Source of the DNA: Lonicera japonica
Taxonomy: Eukaryota > Streptophyta > Magnoliopsida > Dipsacales > Caprifoliaceae
Assembly: GCA_021464415.1 (NCBI GenBank)
Contig: CM038466.1
Coordinates: forward strand, 34,378,833 to 34,442,832
Length of the DNA: 64,000 bases
Direction of reading: 5' to 3'
Position 1 is the first letter of the stretch. Each line of letters begins with the position of its first letter. This document shows positions 35,150 to 47,503 of this stretch, piece after piece. The position numbers and the translations under genes were made by a program. The notes under the pieces are model-generated. The model had not been told where the DNA came from. It ran no database searches and saw nothing but the letters and a program-made list of their open reading frames with translations.

Positions 35150-37144
35150 AATTCATAATACTGCTGAATATGGCATTTACAAAATTCTTGCACCATCTTT
35201 TTATATTATTATTTAAACTTCCTAATTTAAATACTTTTTTTTTTCTGTTTGAATCTAGTTTGATCTTGTATTTTTTTACTATCGGAGGTGCTGTTAAGTA
35301 TCATGACTTTGAAAAATCATAATAGTAGTTGTTTATTAGTTTATAATAATATAAAATCATTCAAAATCTATTTACTCCACACTAGCGACATTTATACTTT
35401 TTGGTTGTCGAACGAAATTCTCTTTTAATTTTTATTTTAACTTAAATTTTATTATTTATGAAGCACCAAAATCAATAGTTTTTTTTATTATTATTAATCT
35501 TTATTCTTTAAATTTTCAATGTCACTGTCAACTATTACTAATTGTTAATGTAATTGAAATGGTGTACTAAAATTTTCTTTTGCCACAAATTTCTTGATAT
35601 ACTTATATAAATGTGGGGCTTCGATCTAGTATGGACCGACCTTTAATGTCGATTTTTGTTGTTATTACATTAAAAAATGCTTCTAGTGATAAACATTTGA
35701 TGCTAATGGTTATCATATTTTTTGACTAAATAATAAAGGACAAATACCTATATTCAAGATTGTCTCATTTAATTTGTAGTGTTATTGGCATAGATTAACA
35801 CTAAGATTTCATCTGGGTGGGCTAGAAAGTAGAATATATGTGCAAATTTTGTCATGACAAGTCTATATTACCCATTATGAAATCATAAACAAAATGAATT
35901 AATACTCCGTCTCAAATGTATCACTTTCTTTTTTGGGTGATTGTTTCATTTATTTATTTATTTTGATACAATTAACATATTAAACCTTTGAATAGATATT
36001 ATACAACTTTGTTTTATTGGCTTTTGAATATTGATTAAATAAAAATTAATGTTTTTTTAAAAAATATATATCAAATGGTAGTAATATTTTTAATTTCAGA
36101 CGAGAGAATATAAACATGCAAATCAGTTAAATATTAAGGTCATGCATGTAGAATGAAATGGCAATTTTGACAGTTTAGCAACACACCAAATTAGGGTATA
36201 ATTATTATCTCTCCAATATAATTTTTTAGCACTCTATCATCTTTAGTGACATTTTTATTATTTTTGTGAGGATTTTTTATTTTTTTTAGATGGATTTTGG
36301 AGGACTACAGGATTTATTTGAAGTGCCAATAACACTTCCTAGATAATTATTATGAGCTCTATTACATCACATGTGATTAAATGTTCAACTAATTAAATTT
36401 AGTATTTCTTATTGAGTGGATAGGGTGCAAGTTTTATTTTAAGCAATCTACATATGACTCATTTCAAAAAAAAACTTGTTTAATTAGAATATGGTCAAGT
36501 TAAAAATCCAACATATAAGACCATTTTAATATTTTACCATCCCTTGAAACGTAAAACCAAAATTATTTCCCAAGTTAACGAAAAGGCTAATTTGCACATA
36601 TGAATTTTCTTTTGGGACAGTCACCCTTTTTTTACTTTGAAAATATAAATTGGGCCTGTTTTCAAAAGGAATGTGTACATGGGCCCTTTACCCAAAATCC
36701 TTTTTTGTTTTTTACCCAAAAATACTAGTTTTTACATAGTTACATCACTGAGCCCTTTAATTATTATGATTTTCAATTTTTGGGCCCCTTTTGCAAAAAA
36801 TATTAAGCAGTAGGTTGGGGGACGCACACTCCTTTCAGCATTGTGGGTTTTTAATTTTTTTTTTTTAACCCTTCTAACGTGTTGCTAACTACGTACAAAT
36901 AGAATATTCTTAAGAGAGTCTATTCCATTTCTTAAAAAAATTACAACAATTATTTTAATGCGTATAAAAACACCAAAAATAGAAACTACTACCACGGCAA
37001 ATAATAAAAATGAGCGCTCTTAATCACGTCCATAAAATTATTGTCTTTAGTAATATGGCAGTTCTAGTTCTAAGATTTTTAAGTTTAAAGGGGTCAAAAA
37101 ATATAAGTAATAATGTTATTTTATTTTAGCTTAAAGATGGGTGG
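35150..37144. other. AT-rich intergenic DNA
   Basis: No gene or well bounded element recognised. Confidence 0.5.
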
Positions 37145-37152
37145 GGGAGGAG

Positions 37153-38060
37153 CTGAGCCAGCTCCATGGAGAGGCAACCAAGGCAAATGCCTAGGGCCCC
37201 ACATGGAGAGAGGGTATCAAAAAATAAAAATAAAAATTTAAGTATCTAATTGTAAGGAAGCAAACTTGAGGGGGTATTTTGAAAAGTAGGATAAATTAAA
37301 TTGAGAAGAGAGATAGTGAGAGTTGTTTCTCTCTTTTTTTCCTCCTCACTTACGGCTTTTCCTCATTTTCCTTTCTCTTTTCCACTGCTGCACCTTTCTC
37401 CTCTTTCTCTCCTTTTTTTTTTTTCGTTTTTCCCATCTCTCTCTCCTCTCCGACTTCACCCCAGCTCCTCTCCACCTCCTCAGCTCCATTATTCCCCTCC
37501 TCCTCAGCTTTGTTGGAAGCCTGCGAGCTCCAAGCCTCCGAAAGGGCATCAACTTACCAACCAAGGTTAAGATTCTTAAGCCATAATTCTTGATTTTTCG
37601 TTTTCTCTTTTCCATTGCTTTCATATTTTTTGATTTTTTAGCAATTAGCATGATATTGATTTGTTGAATGTTGATTGTTAATTATTTATTGATTTTATTC
37701 CATATTTCTTGATTTATGATTATTTAGGTTAATATTGATTTAATGATTTATGATTATTTATGATTTATGATTTATGATATTTCTTGAAGACTAGCACAAG
37801 TATTAAAGTATATAAAGTTACACTTTAGAATTTATGATTATTTAGCCCTAATTTTATATTGTTAGATTTAGTTATTTACACTTTACTTGTTAAATATTAG
37901 TTTTATTCTTGATTAGTCATACAATATTAGGTGTATTTATTGTCATTGATTAATTGATTATTTGTAATTTTGTATACTTTAATACTTGTGCTAGTCTTCC
38001 TTATTATTATTATTATTATTATTGTTGTTGTTATCTATCAATCTTATGTTAATTGTTGTC

Positions 38061-38123
<63 letters not shown>

Positions 38124-38293
38124 TTTAATTTGGTAATTGATTGGTTCTAGTTTTTGGAGTTTTTTGGATTCAAATATATAAATATTATGATTTTAAGATT
38201 GTTTTGTTGAAGAAGAAGACAATGATATGGTACCCCAATTTTCGTGAATATTAAACTTCGCTTAGGGCCTCATTTTCCCTCAAGCCGGCCCTG
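37153..38293. mobile_element. hAT-type deletion derivative, 1141 bp
   Basis: The left end is CTGAGCCAGCTCC; the right end, on the other strand, is CAGGGCCGGCTTGAGG. Both flanks read GGGAGGAG (37145-37152 and 38294-38301), a perfect 8-bp TSD. No transposase remains. The interior has a pyrimidine-rich block (37325-37540), which opens several low-complexity frames, and a long (ATT)n. It shares its terminal type with 23662-24942. Confidence 0.85.
38062..38122. repeat. (ATT)n microsatellite
   Basis: About 20 uninterrupted ATT units, inside the hAT derivative. A shorter run lies at 37999-38022. Confidence 0.95.
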
Positions 38294-38418
38294 GGGAGGA
38301 GTCTTAATTTATTTGTGTTTTTCTAATTTTTTTTAACATCGCTTGTGTTTTTACATCATGACGTAAGAATAGTATAATATCTTGAGTAGTATAATGGTAT
38401 GTACTTTGTATCATAGGT

Positions 38419-38990
38419 TATGGTATTGATACGACTCACGGTAGTATCGCATGAAATCTGCAAATACAACGAATTTGTTATATGAATCTCAACACAGATA
38501 CACGCAAAAATCGTAACAAAATAATGAACTGGACTATTTCTACAATCAGATTTGGTGGAAATAGAAGACACTACAACCGGGTGCAGAATACCGATTGATA
38601 AGTCGGGTGAATACCACAGACAAAACGATAAGTTCAAATAGTTCGTAAAGAACCGTGGGGTGTAGAATACCGATTGATAATTCAAGTGAATGCCACGAAC
38701 AAATCGATAAGTTCAAATAGTTTGTAAAAAATTAAAGATGATTAGTCTCACTCAATAATATTAATGATTAAAGTCTGAAAATACATAGCATTCACCCTCT
38801 TTAAATAAGTTGTCAAAAATTTAGACAATAAGAATACAATCCAATAAGGAAACCTCAAAACAAAAACAAATCCTAATTAAATAAAGACTAGTCTCCTAAA
38901 TTACTTCAAAAAAAAAATAATAACTAAAGAATTAAGGCTAAAAAGCGTGTGGACTTGAACTCCACAATTTTGGGCAGCATACACATGGTC
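38419..38990 (-). mobile_element. Probable degenerate gypsy 3' LTR
   Basis: Lies directly downstream (minus strand) of the pol tail at 39000-39222. It holds a TATA-like TTATTTAAAGAGGG, then two tandem copies of a 79-bp unit (starting at 38581 and 38660 on the plus strand, GTGCAGAATACCGATTGATA and GTGTAGAATACCGATTGATA), and ends in GTGAGTCGTATCA. Boundaries are approximate and no TSD was established. Confidence 0.45.
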
Positions 38991-38999
38991 TTCACAATT

Positions 39000-39222
39000 A
39001 ATTTAAGCTTGAATACGTGTAATCCAGCCTTGACTTTGTGCTCCACGTTTTTCCCCATCAATGAGCTTAATTGAGTATTCTTCTTGAGCCCAAATAGCTT
39101 AAATTAATCAATTAAGAGCTACTTTTAATTTTTTAGCCCGCAACCTTATAATTTGGTATGTTGGAACTTGAATGACCTCTGAATTGTCTTCACTCCGAAA
39201 AACAGTCTTGTCTCCATCAGGT
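39000..39222 (-). pseudogene. Ty3/gypsy pol C-terminal remnant (chromovirus-like)
   Basis: The minus strand reads DKTVFRSEDNSEVIQVPTYQ, then RLRAKKLKVALN, a stop, AIWAQEEYS and QSQGWITRIQA. This resembles the tail of plant chromovirus-type polyproteins, where R.RAKK.KEA.N precedes a WA.EE block and an acidic end. Stops break it, and no integrase or RT is left upstream. Confidence 0.55.
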
Positions 39223-40248
39223 ATGTATCTTTCTAAATTTGTAGATTCTTTTTTTGTAATTGAAGGCGATAATCCGTTAAATATTGTTATATTAACTAAA
39301 TATACGATAATTAATATGATAAGTATTTGATGTTCTTGTTAATTTGGCAAGCACTTGATATTCTTGTTAATTTGTGACAAATAATAGTGTGGTGTAACTT
39401 ATTATAGCGTACATGCACACATCATAGTGAATACTATATATTACTTAAAATATTAAAATAAATAGTTCAAGCTCTAAAAAATTTTCAAATTAAACAGTTA
39501 ATCTTTTTAACATCATGTTAATATAATTAAAATATTAAATTAACAGTTCAAAACCTATAGATATATTAATTTTAAAAAAAATCCACACTATAATTTATAG
39601 TGAAAAATACATATCATGCCACTACTCATATTATCTTTGTTAAAACTTGTAAAAAGGAATCTATTTAGTATAAAGTTTTTAAATATAGAGAAAAAATAAA
39701 CTCTTGAATTATGTCGAAAATTAAGAACAAAAATCTCCCCAAATCAAAAAGTCCTGGTTGTTCCGAATACTACGGGTGGAAAAAGATCTCGGTTCAGCGG
39801 GCTCCACCTTAGTCCAAAAATTTTAATTACCCGAGAAAGATTTTTTAATAATCCACTCCACCCTTTTAGCCCACCCCTAGCCCCACAGCACAGCCCACGC
39901 CTAGCATTCCAACACTCTCATTCTGGTAGTGTAAACTCTAAGGTCCAAAACATTTTAAAAGTAAAGGATCCACCAACTTTTACAATCATAACTTATAAGG
40001 AGAAATCGAAAAGAAAAGACAAACAGAGCATTAATCAAACCGGAAATGAGATAAACGGTTTTGCATAACAATACTTTTTATAAAAAAAAATTAATAAATA
40101 ATAATTTTTAGAAACAAAGGTCTAGATATCATTACTATTTTAAAATAAGAGCTTATTTATTAATTGTATTTTAAAATAAGGGTTTTGACCGAATACAAAC
40201 TTAATTTTGCATAAAATTGTGTTAAGTGCAAACTTAACTTTGCTCAAA
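39223..40248. other. AT-rich intergenic DNA
   Basis: No gene seen. The right portion starts a region rich in the phrase AACTTAAyTTTGCATAA and its complement, which continues on both sides of the solo LTR to about 41515. Confidence 0.45.
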
Positions 40249-40253
40249 ATTGT

Positions 40254-41123
40254 TGATGGGGTAAATAATAATTTACCATTGGCCTATAAAAGTAAAAAAA
40301 TAATTTTACTATTGGCCTACAAAAGTAATTTTCAACATTTTTTACCTCCAGTAAAATTTTAATTTTACCCCCGGTAAAATCTCATTTTTACCCCCGGTAA
40401 AATCTCATTTTTACCTCCTCACCTATCCTACCTACCACATCTCACCTATCTCACCTACCACCACCAAAAATGACCATTTTGCCCTTTATTTTTATCAAAT
40501 TTACATTTTTGCCATTCTCCATTTACCTATAAATACCCCCCCACCATTCATTCATTCAACACACAACAAAAAATATATCTTCTTTCTCTCTTAAGATACA
40601 TATATCTCTTTGAAGAGATATAAATCCATTAGAAATACAAATACAAGCCAATTCGAGAAGAAATAGAGGAGTCATATACTCTCTCTTTTCATACCCCCAA
40701 AAAATAGAAGGGTCTTATACCCTCTATTTTCACACCAAAAAAAAATAGAAGAGTCATATACTCTCTATTTTCATACTCCAAAAAATACCAACAACCCTTA
40801 TACACTCTCTCTCCTACACAATTTATTATTTATTCTGTTGAAATATTTGTAATCATAATTCTATACTTATAAATAGAATTAAGGAAATTATAGAGAGAGA
40901 GAAGTTGGTAGCTTGTATTATCTTTCAAATTGATCGCCTTTGAGCTAATACAAAACAAGCACACACAAAAGGAGGACGTACCACTGGAATAGCATAAGCG
41001 CTACCGGGGGAACCTACCTTAAAAAAAAGTCATGTGTTCATCATTGCGCCGCATTTATTTTTTATTCACCGATATTCGCTTATTGATTGGTTAATTATCT
41101 ACTTCTAGATTTTGACACCATCA
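40254..41123. mobile_element. Solo LTR, 870 bp, with 5-bp TSD
   Basis: Begins TGATGGGG and ends CACCATCA, a TG...CA pair with short inverted termini. ATTGT flanks it directly on both sides (40249-40253, 41124-41128). Inside are a TATA box CCTATAAATACCCC near 40528, an AC- and CT-rich leader with three repeats of an ATAGARGRGTCWTATACYCTCT-type motif (40670-40770), and a GGAGGACGTACCACTGG...GGGGGAACCTACC segment typical of the R-U5 part of plant LTRs. No internal region adjoins it, so it arose by LTR-LTR recombination. Its superfamily is not certain. Confidence 0.9.
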
Positions 41124-41128
41124 ATTGT

Positions 41129-41810
41129 GTTTTGTTCGAACTTAACTTTACAATGCAAATTTATTTTGCATGATATATTTATATTTTTTAACAAGTATAT
41201 TATTATTTTCATTCATAAAAATTTAAAACAACATCAAATAAAAACAAATATAAAGTAATGTTTTAAAAAATAAGGAGTGAAAACTTAACTTTGCATAACT
41301 CTAAAAAAATTATTATATGCATTCTATTAATAAATAGGTTTTAAATATATAATTGTTAAAATTATTCTAAAGTACTGTCAATTAAACACTTATTTATAAT
41401 AATATGTTAAAAACCATGTAATGCAAACTTAATTTTGCATGATTCCATAAAAAAAATAAAATTTTAAAAGCTACTGCAAAGTTAATTTTGCACTCATTTT
41501 GGAGTTTGGTCGAATATAGGTCCTTAATTTACAAAATTATTATTCCTTGGTTCTTTTGCAGAATTTTTTTTCGTATAAGCCCGATTTTTCAATATCCCGA
41601 GCAGGTCATAAATTATATGTGCATTTTAATGTAACAATTGTTTTTCCATAAAAACAATAAAAAACAAATATTTTTATCAACTACTAAGCAAAACTATTTT
41701 CACTATTTTGTTTTTTAATAATAATGGGAGAAATACTTCTACGGTAAAACTAAAAACAAGCCAACTTTTTCTAAAAAGGATTTGTTATTAAAATTTTCTT
41801 TTAATTCAAC
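41129..41810. other. AT-rich DNA with repeated TGCAAACTTAATTTTGCA motif
   Basis: Several direct and inverted versions of TGCAAActTAAtTTTGCA occur here and left of the solo LTR (40185-40245). Possibly the host element into which the LTR inserted. No gene. Confidence 0.4.
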
Positions 41811-42225
41811 CCATAAAGGTGGCAAAAAAACCCAATCCACTAGGTTCCCAACCCGATGTGACCCGAGTGGGGCCGGTTCGGGGCGAGTTTTTTTGAGGCG
41901 GGGAAGGTTTAGGTTTTGCCATTAACAATCCAACCCAACCCAACCCGTCCCGTCCCGTCCCGTATATGTATATATAAATATATTTTTAATTTAATATAAA
42001 TATATGTGTCTTTAAGTTAAAATCTAGGTCAATTTCACTCAATTCGGAGCGGGTGGGTCGGGTTCGGATTTGGGAAATTAATGCAGAGCGAGTTTGTTAA
42101 TATAAAAAATAATAATAATAATAATAATAATAATTGAGTTCGGGTCGGGATTATTTATGGGCGGGTCAAATTCAGATTTGGTCAAACCTGCCCCAAACCT
42201 AACTCATTATTATTCCTATCAGCCC
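41811..42225. mobile_element. Non-autonomous hAT-like element (CGGGTCGGG-rich)
   Basis: Starts near TAAAGGTGGCAAAAAAACCC, has subterminal CCCGATGTGACCCGAG and CGTCCCGTCCCGTCCCG words, an AT-rich centre with (AAT)n at 42110-42134, and ends in CAAACCTGCCCCAAACC. Composition matches the other CGGGT-rich elements here. TIRs are worn and there is no TSD. Confidence 0.4.
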
Positions 42226-42851
42226 AGTTCATCAAAGAATCTTAGGTCCGCTCCTTCTTAGAATTCACGATTGACAAGTTTTGATTTATATATTACATAT
42301 TCTAATTAGTTTGTAAATTCTCTTAATATTTGATGTTCCCGAAATTCAAAATGTAAATATGGTCTTAAAAAGGTGTTAAAAATAGATCATTTTCCCAATT
42401 TCAAGAAGAGCTTTTTATTTTCATTCCCCAAGACAATGGCAAACACTAAAATTGTTCACAAGAGACCAATTATTTTTATGCAACCAATATACCCAATCCA
42501 CTATTACTCAAATCTTAAAATTGCTCGCAAGATTATTTTGTGTTTTAATATATATATATATATATACCTATGTTGTGATTGTATATTTGTAACATTGTTG
42601 GAAGAAAATTTCTTGGACAAAGCATTATATACATCTCGAAAGGTTTGTTGTATGCACTTTACCTACTTAATGAAATGCCTCAATTAATCTGTAGATTAAA
42701 TATTATGATGTTTGTGGAATTATAATAGATTTTTTTTTTTTGTTTTTTCGTTTTGTAAACTACTCCCTTTGTATTATAAGAATCATTTACATAATTTGCC
42801 CGATTTTTAAAATATAATTTTCAAATAACAAGTAACTGCTCATCATAACAA

Positions 42852-42908
<57 letters not shown>
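42852..42908. repeat. (AAT)n microsatellite
   Basis: About 19 uninterrupted AAT units in AT-rich non-coding DNA. Nothing else recognised from 42230 to 43260. Confidence 0.95.
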
Positions 42909-43260
42909 TAAAGAAAAGAAAAGAGGTATACATCATATTCTAGAGATGATCTACAAATAAGTACCTTATTTGTGTATGTTTTCTTCTAGAGATGCAATAT
43001 TTAACTTTTAACAATCCAATATATATAGTATGATTCATTTCTTCATCAACACACAAAAGAAAAGTACAAACACTAATTACAGCTCAGGAATATATAATTC
43101 TCAATCTCTTTTCCTTATTTTTCGTAAGGTGGATTATGAATATGAAATATTGTTCCTTGATTATTTTACGGCCAACACATTGGACATACAATCTAAATGC
43201 AATGAGTGAATATATTCTTAAGTTTGTACGTGATAATATTTTCAATGTGTGATTTCTGTT

Positions 43261-43434
43261 AGTGAAGTAAATTGGAAGATTTGATTCTCTAATCAAGAAT
43301 CTTATCACAAATTATACTATCTCATGACATTTTGCAGGAATGGAACTAGTGAAGTAAATTGGAAGATTTGATTATCTAATCAAGAATCTTATCACAAATT
43401 ATACTGTCTCATGACATTTTGCAGGAATGGAACA
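43261..43434. repeat. 87-bp tandem duplication, two copies
   Basis: AGTGAAGTAAATTGGAAGAT...GCAGGAATGGAAC at 43261-43347 is repeated at 43348-43434 with about three differences, a young duplication. Each copy ends in TTTTGCAGGAATGG, which resembles a splice acceptor, but no exon of known type follows. 43435-44800 shows no recognisable gene. Confidence 0.9.
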
Positions 43435-44809
43435 AGTCTCTCAGGGACTTGAAGACGTATCTTAATTTAAGGAGATTTTTTGTTCATTTGGGTGGAATAT
43501 GTATGTGAATGAGAAAAATAAACTTTCTTTTTATCAGTCTCAAGTTAAATGCCTCAAGTACTTCCAAATTATATATTCCCCTTTTTATGCTCATTTCTTT
43601 TTAATTAATATTAAAATGTATTTATGTTTCCAATATTATACGTAGACACAATATGCATTTCATCATGATTTAGAAATTCAGCTGAACGTGCTTATTTTAA
43701 ACACTTTTTATATTTTCTAATGTTATTTAATGATTCTTTCTTTAATCCCCAATTCATTTATTGTTATAAATAGTTGATAGTTTCTTCTATAGCAATTTTC
43801 TTGACTTAATAGTTTAATCTGTAACTTTTTAAATACGGTTTTTAATGTCGCAGTTTTTCTAAAACGATTGTGCATCTTGGAAACTAGTATTTTCTATTAC
43901 ATACTAGTGGTCAATTATGATCCCCAATTAGCAATCTGGTCAAAATCAATGCAGTTCTACTGTCTTTTACGCATTCTATAATCACTAGGTTTTTCATCCT
44001 CTTAAAACTCCAAACTGATGCCTCTCCCAATTGAAGCCTCCAGGGCTTTAATGGGAAAAAATATAAATTTCAAATCGTTATAGTTATGTTTATCTGTGCT
44101 GTGTATTGACACAATTTCAATTTGAATTGTTAAATACGTTTAATATTGAGATTTACGGTTTTGCTTTTGCTGTTGAAGTTGAAATTGGAGGAAGAAGAAA
44201 GCAGCTGTCATTTTCTTTCACTTCTCCAATGGTTAGTTATTTATATTGGGTATAAATAACTTAGCCATCTGCTGTCGTTTAGTTTATGTCCTCGAGTCAG
44301 TTTAACATTATCATTTTGATGATATTCGGTTCAGTTTAGGGTCACTAGACAAGCAAATATTTAGAGATAATAGTATCTGTTCTCGAACTGCATCCTTTAA
44401 AGAAAATGGAGGACTGCATCCTTAAAAAAATTTATCTGCGGGGCTAAATGGTAATTGCGCCTTAAATATGATGCTGCAGGGAAAGTTAGACTGGATTTAG
44501 ATTATATGCCATGCACAATGCAGTTGATGGTAAATTTAGATTAACAATCACTCAATGAACTAGTGAAGGAACTTTATACCCGAAAAATCAAAAATACCAG
44601 TGAAGGAACAAACAAGTTCAGGATTGGTTGCATCCCTTACCCGTTTAAAGTGATATTTGACATGATAAAATCATATTCACTCTATCTCAAATTGATAACT
44701 CAGCTTGAATTTTTTATTTTATATATTTTTAAAAAATATTAATTTCAACCTAACAAAGGATCATTTCTATTGTGAGATTTAGAACCGAGATGTTCAACCA
44801 GACGCCCAG

Positions 44810-45330
44810 CTAAATATAATCACGGATAACGCACGCCACAACAGCATTTGCCTCCTTTGCAAAGACACAATTAATCTCAAGAACATCCCTACGGGATGAG
44901 ACCATCGGAAGACCACCCGAAGTCCAGGTATAGGTGGGGAGAGACACGTACAAGTCCCTCAAAGAAATCAATCTCTTCCATAAGAGCCAGGGCCTCAACA
45001 TGCAGAGACATGAGCCAAATGGCCAGGCTTCTTTCTCAAAGATGAAAAAGTTCCTAGCCCCGGCCCAAATAGACCGACCAGCAAACTATAGGGATTTTAC
45101 CAACATATATATATATATACATAGCAGAAAACACTTCAGAGTAGTTATAAGAAGTACAAATGGAGTGAATCCATTGACAAAAATCCGAGACCCAACCCGC
45201 TAAATTACAAAGATTCCATACATTAGTGACCCAGTCAGTCAAACTGAAAACAAGATGCAGGTCTTCAATCATGTATATCGACTCAACTTCAACACAGCAG
45301 ATAGGGCAAAGAGGTGAAGATGCACATTTC
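44810..45330 (-). pseudogene. LINE 3' remnant: zf-RVT plus RNase H-like domains
   Basis: Reading leftwards, CPICCVEVESIYMIEDLHLV then FSLTDWVTNVWNLCNLAGWV is a zinc-binding (zf-RVT) domain as found after the reverse transcriptase of plant L1-type LINEs (CPxC....E...HL...C.....VW). Further down, AEALALMEE-like and FAKEANAVVAC stretches match the end of the RNase H-like domain (REAN.VA). Frameshifts separate the pieces, and an (AT)n run sits in the middle. No RT or endonuclease is present. Confidence 0.6.
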
Positions 45331-45633
45331 TAGGTACCCAGTGAAAAAGAAAACGGAAAAAAGAATGTGAGAACAAAATATAAAAAGAAAGCAAGGAACA
45401 AGCTATTACTCGATCATCAAACAAAGCTCTGTGGCTCAGGTATATCTTTCAGTTTGAAAAATGGAGCCTCAATTGCTAGGCCATTGCTGAAGTAAATTAC
45501 CATCAAGTATCCACTTAGATTGATGTTTGAGATTTTTCAGTCGAAACGATATCATATTGTATTTTTGACTGCCATTATAACTGTTTTTGACAGTCAACCA
45601 ATGGAATTATTTTTTCAAAAATATTTAAAACCA

Positions 45634-46137
45634 CTCAAGTTATGTGATAAAAAGGTACCACTCAAGTTAAAAGGAAAATTCTATCGTACCGCGGTTAGAC
45701 CAGCAATGTTGTATGGGACTGAGTGTTGGGCGGTCAAAAGCCAACACGAGAATAAACTAAGTGTAGCTGAGATGAGAATGTTGAGATGGATGAGTGGCAA
45801 GACTAGGAAAGATAAGATCAGGAATGTTACCATCAGAGAGGGAGTTGGGGTGGCACCTATTACAGAAAAGATGGTTGAATCTCGACTTAGATGGTTTGGG
45901 CATGTATGGAGGAGACCTGCAGATGCCATGGTTAGGAGAGTTGATCATATGGAGGGAAGCCTAGTTGTTAGAGGCAGAGGAAGACCTAGAAAAACTATAG
46001 GTGAAACTATTAAGAAGGATTTAGAGGCGAATGGTTTCACTAGAGATATGATTCACGACAGACCACTATGGCGTCGTTTGATCCATGTAGCCGACCCCAC
46101 CTAGTGGGATAAAGGCTTGTTGTTGTTGTTGTTGTTG
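45634..46137 (+). mobile_element. 5'-truncated RTE-type LINE insertion with 12-bp TSD
   Basis: An open frame to 46104 carries the C-terminal end of a plant non-LTR polyprotein: CDKKVPLKLKGKFYRTAVRP, then LYGTECWAVK, EMRMLRWMSGKTRKD, RLRWFGHVWRRP, RGRGRPRKT and the terminal IHVADPT before TAG. A tail TAGTGGGATAAAGGC(TTG)n follows, as in RTE-clade elements. TATTTAAAACCA stands at 45622-45633 and 46138-46149, a 12-bp TSD from target-primed insertion. The catalytic RT domain is missing, so it was dead on arrival. The coding end itself is undamaged, suggesting a fairly recent insertion. Confidence 0.9.
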
Positions 46138-46608
46138 TATTTAAAACCAATTTCTACTTTTACTTACTGAAAGCATAATTTAATTACACTGCAATCCATA
46201 CAACAGTAATTGCGTAATTAAATTCAATTGAGCAATACATTTTCCATAATATTAACAACCAACAGTTGTGATGTATATTATATGCTACTTGAATCTGTAC
46301 CAAAAAATTAAAATTCATACTAAATCAACCTTTAACTCAATTTACACCAAATCATAATGGGTAATTTTTAGCCTACACAAGCTAGTGTTTCTTTAGCTTC
46401 CAGCTTATAATACTCTCTCTTTAGAATTAATGCCTGGCTGGAAGGAAGAGTTGCTCCTCATGCTTTGGCCTTTCTCGATAGTGGTTTCTTCTTCTTTTGG
46501 TTCCCAATGACTGAAGCTCTGTTTGTGAATTGCGTTGACAATTTTAAGGGTTCGATAAACTCATATGAATCTCAATCTTATAGGTTTTCCCAGGTCATCA
46601 TCTCAGTT

Positions 46609-46750
46609 AATGGTGACGGATTTTAGTGAAAAGGAGGAGACTTCTTGTTATGAAATCTCAATCTCTTCAAGGGCCGTGGAGGAATCTCGCGTTCTCATGA
46701 GATTTAAGAACAAGTAGTCTCCTCCTTTCCACAAAAATCCATTACCATTA
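46609..46750. repeat. Long imperfect hairpin (arms about 52 nt)
   Basis: AATGGTGACGGATTTTAGTG...AAGGAGGAGACTTCTTGTT...AAATCTCA (46609-46661) pairs with TGAGATTTAAGAACAAGTAG...CCTCCTTTCC...AATCCATTACCATT (46698-46750), with about six to eight mismatches and a loop near 36 nt. No ORF. It could be a small foldback element or a small-RNA precursor. Confidence 0.7.
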
Positions 46751-47269
46751 AGGACCCAACTGAAGAGATTTTGAATAGGAGTGTGGGATCTTCATCACCC
46801 CCTCCATCCAAGAATAAGAGTTGTAGTTTCCATTTTGGGATGTCAAAATTCTGTACCCAAAGTATCGTATTTCCAGAACGTTAAATTTTTCATGTCTTGG
46901 CTATAGAATTAGTTGAAATTAGTGTTCAAAAAACCTTAGTTAAAATTAATGTTTAAAAAAGTTTCCAAAGTAAAATCTTCTTGCCTTGGTTTCATAAGTC
47001 AAAACAACTGAACATAAGAAACAAGTGCAATTTAACAGAATTTAAGTAATTCAAAAACAAAAGGCAAGCACTATTCTGCACCAAATCTAAAGGTCAGATT
47101 TTCCAGTAAAATATGTATATACAATGGTTTTTACGTTTGCACAGTATGTCATTATTAATTGAAATACCATGAACAAGTACCTGACCTCTATATCACAAAC
47201 TCACAAGTATTCACGTCACTTGCAGATGCAACAACCTACTGAAACAAATAAGAGGATAATTAGTATGAA

Positions 47270-47503
47270 ACTGTTAAAATGTATTTTCCTTGATTACATT
47301 GAGTTGTATTATGTACAATATATAAAGCAGAGTCTAGGCATAATTACAGGGAGCATTCACAAGAGTAATAAACTATAGTGATTACAAAATCAAAACTGAT
47401 CCTAAACTCTAGCTAGATTCAAATTCAATGTGGAGAGTCTCTTGATGGCGTGATTGATGCTGATATTTGAACAGTCTGTTGATTTTGTGGAATTAATCTG
47501 ACA
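47270..47503 (-). mobile_element. Ty1/copia 3' LTR (approximate)
   Basis: On the minus strand the polypurine-like TTTGAGGGAGGG is followed by TGTCAGATTAATTCCACAAA, a close variant of the TGTTAGAATAATTCCACA start of many plant copia LTRs. It continues through TTATATATTGTACATAAT with a likely polyadenylation region. The right boundary near 47270 is a guess. Confidence 0.55.

Noticed and set aside
34876..35640. A further CAGGGCCGGC-type hAT next to DR-A copy 6
   Set aside because: The left part (CCTAGGCAGTCGCCTAGGGTCG) resembles such elements and GGACCGACCTTT at 35626 could be a worn right end, but no TSD or matching terminus could be shown.
37301..37651. Overlapping 87-101 codon frames on both strands
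   Set aside because: They arise from the pyrimidine-rich block of the hAT derivative: Ser/Pro/Phe-rich on one strand and Arg/Lys-rich on the other, with no family resemblance.
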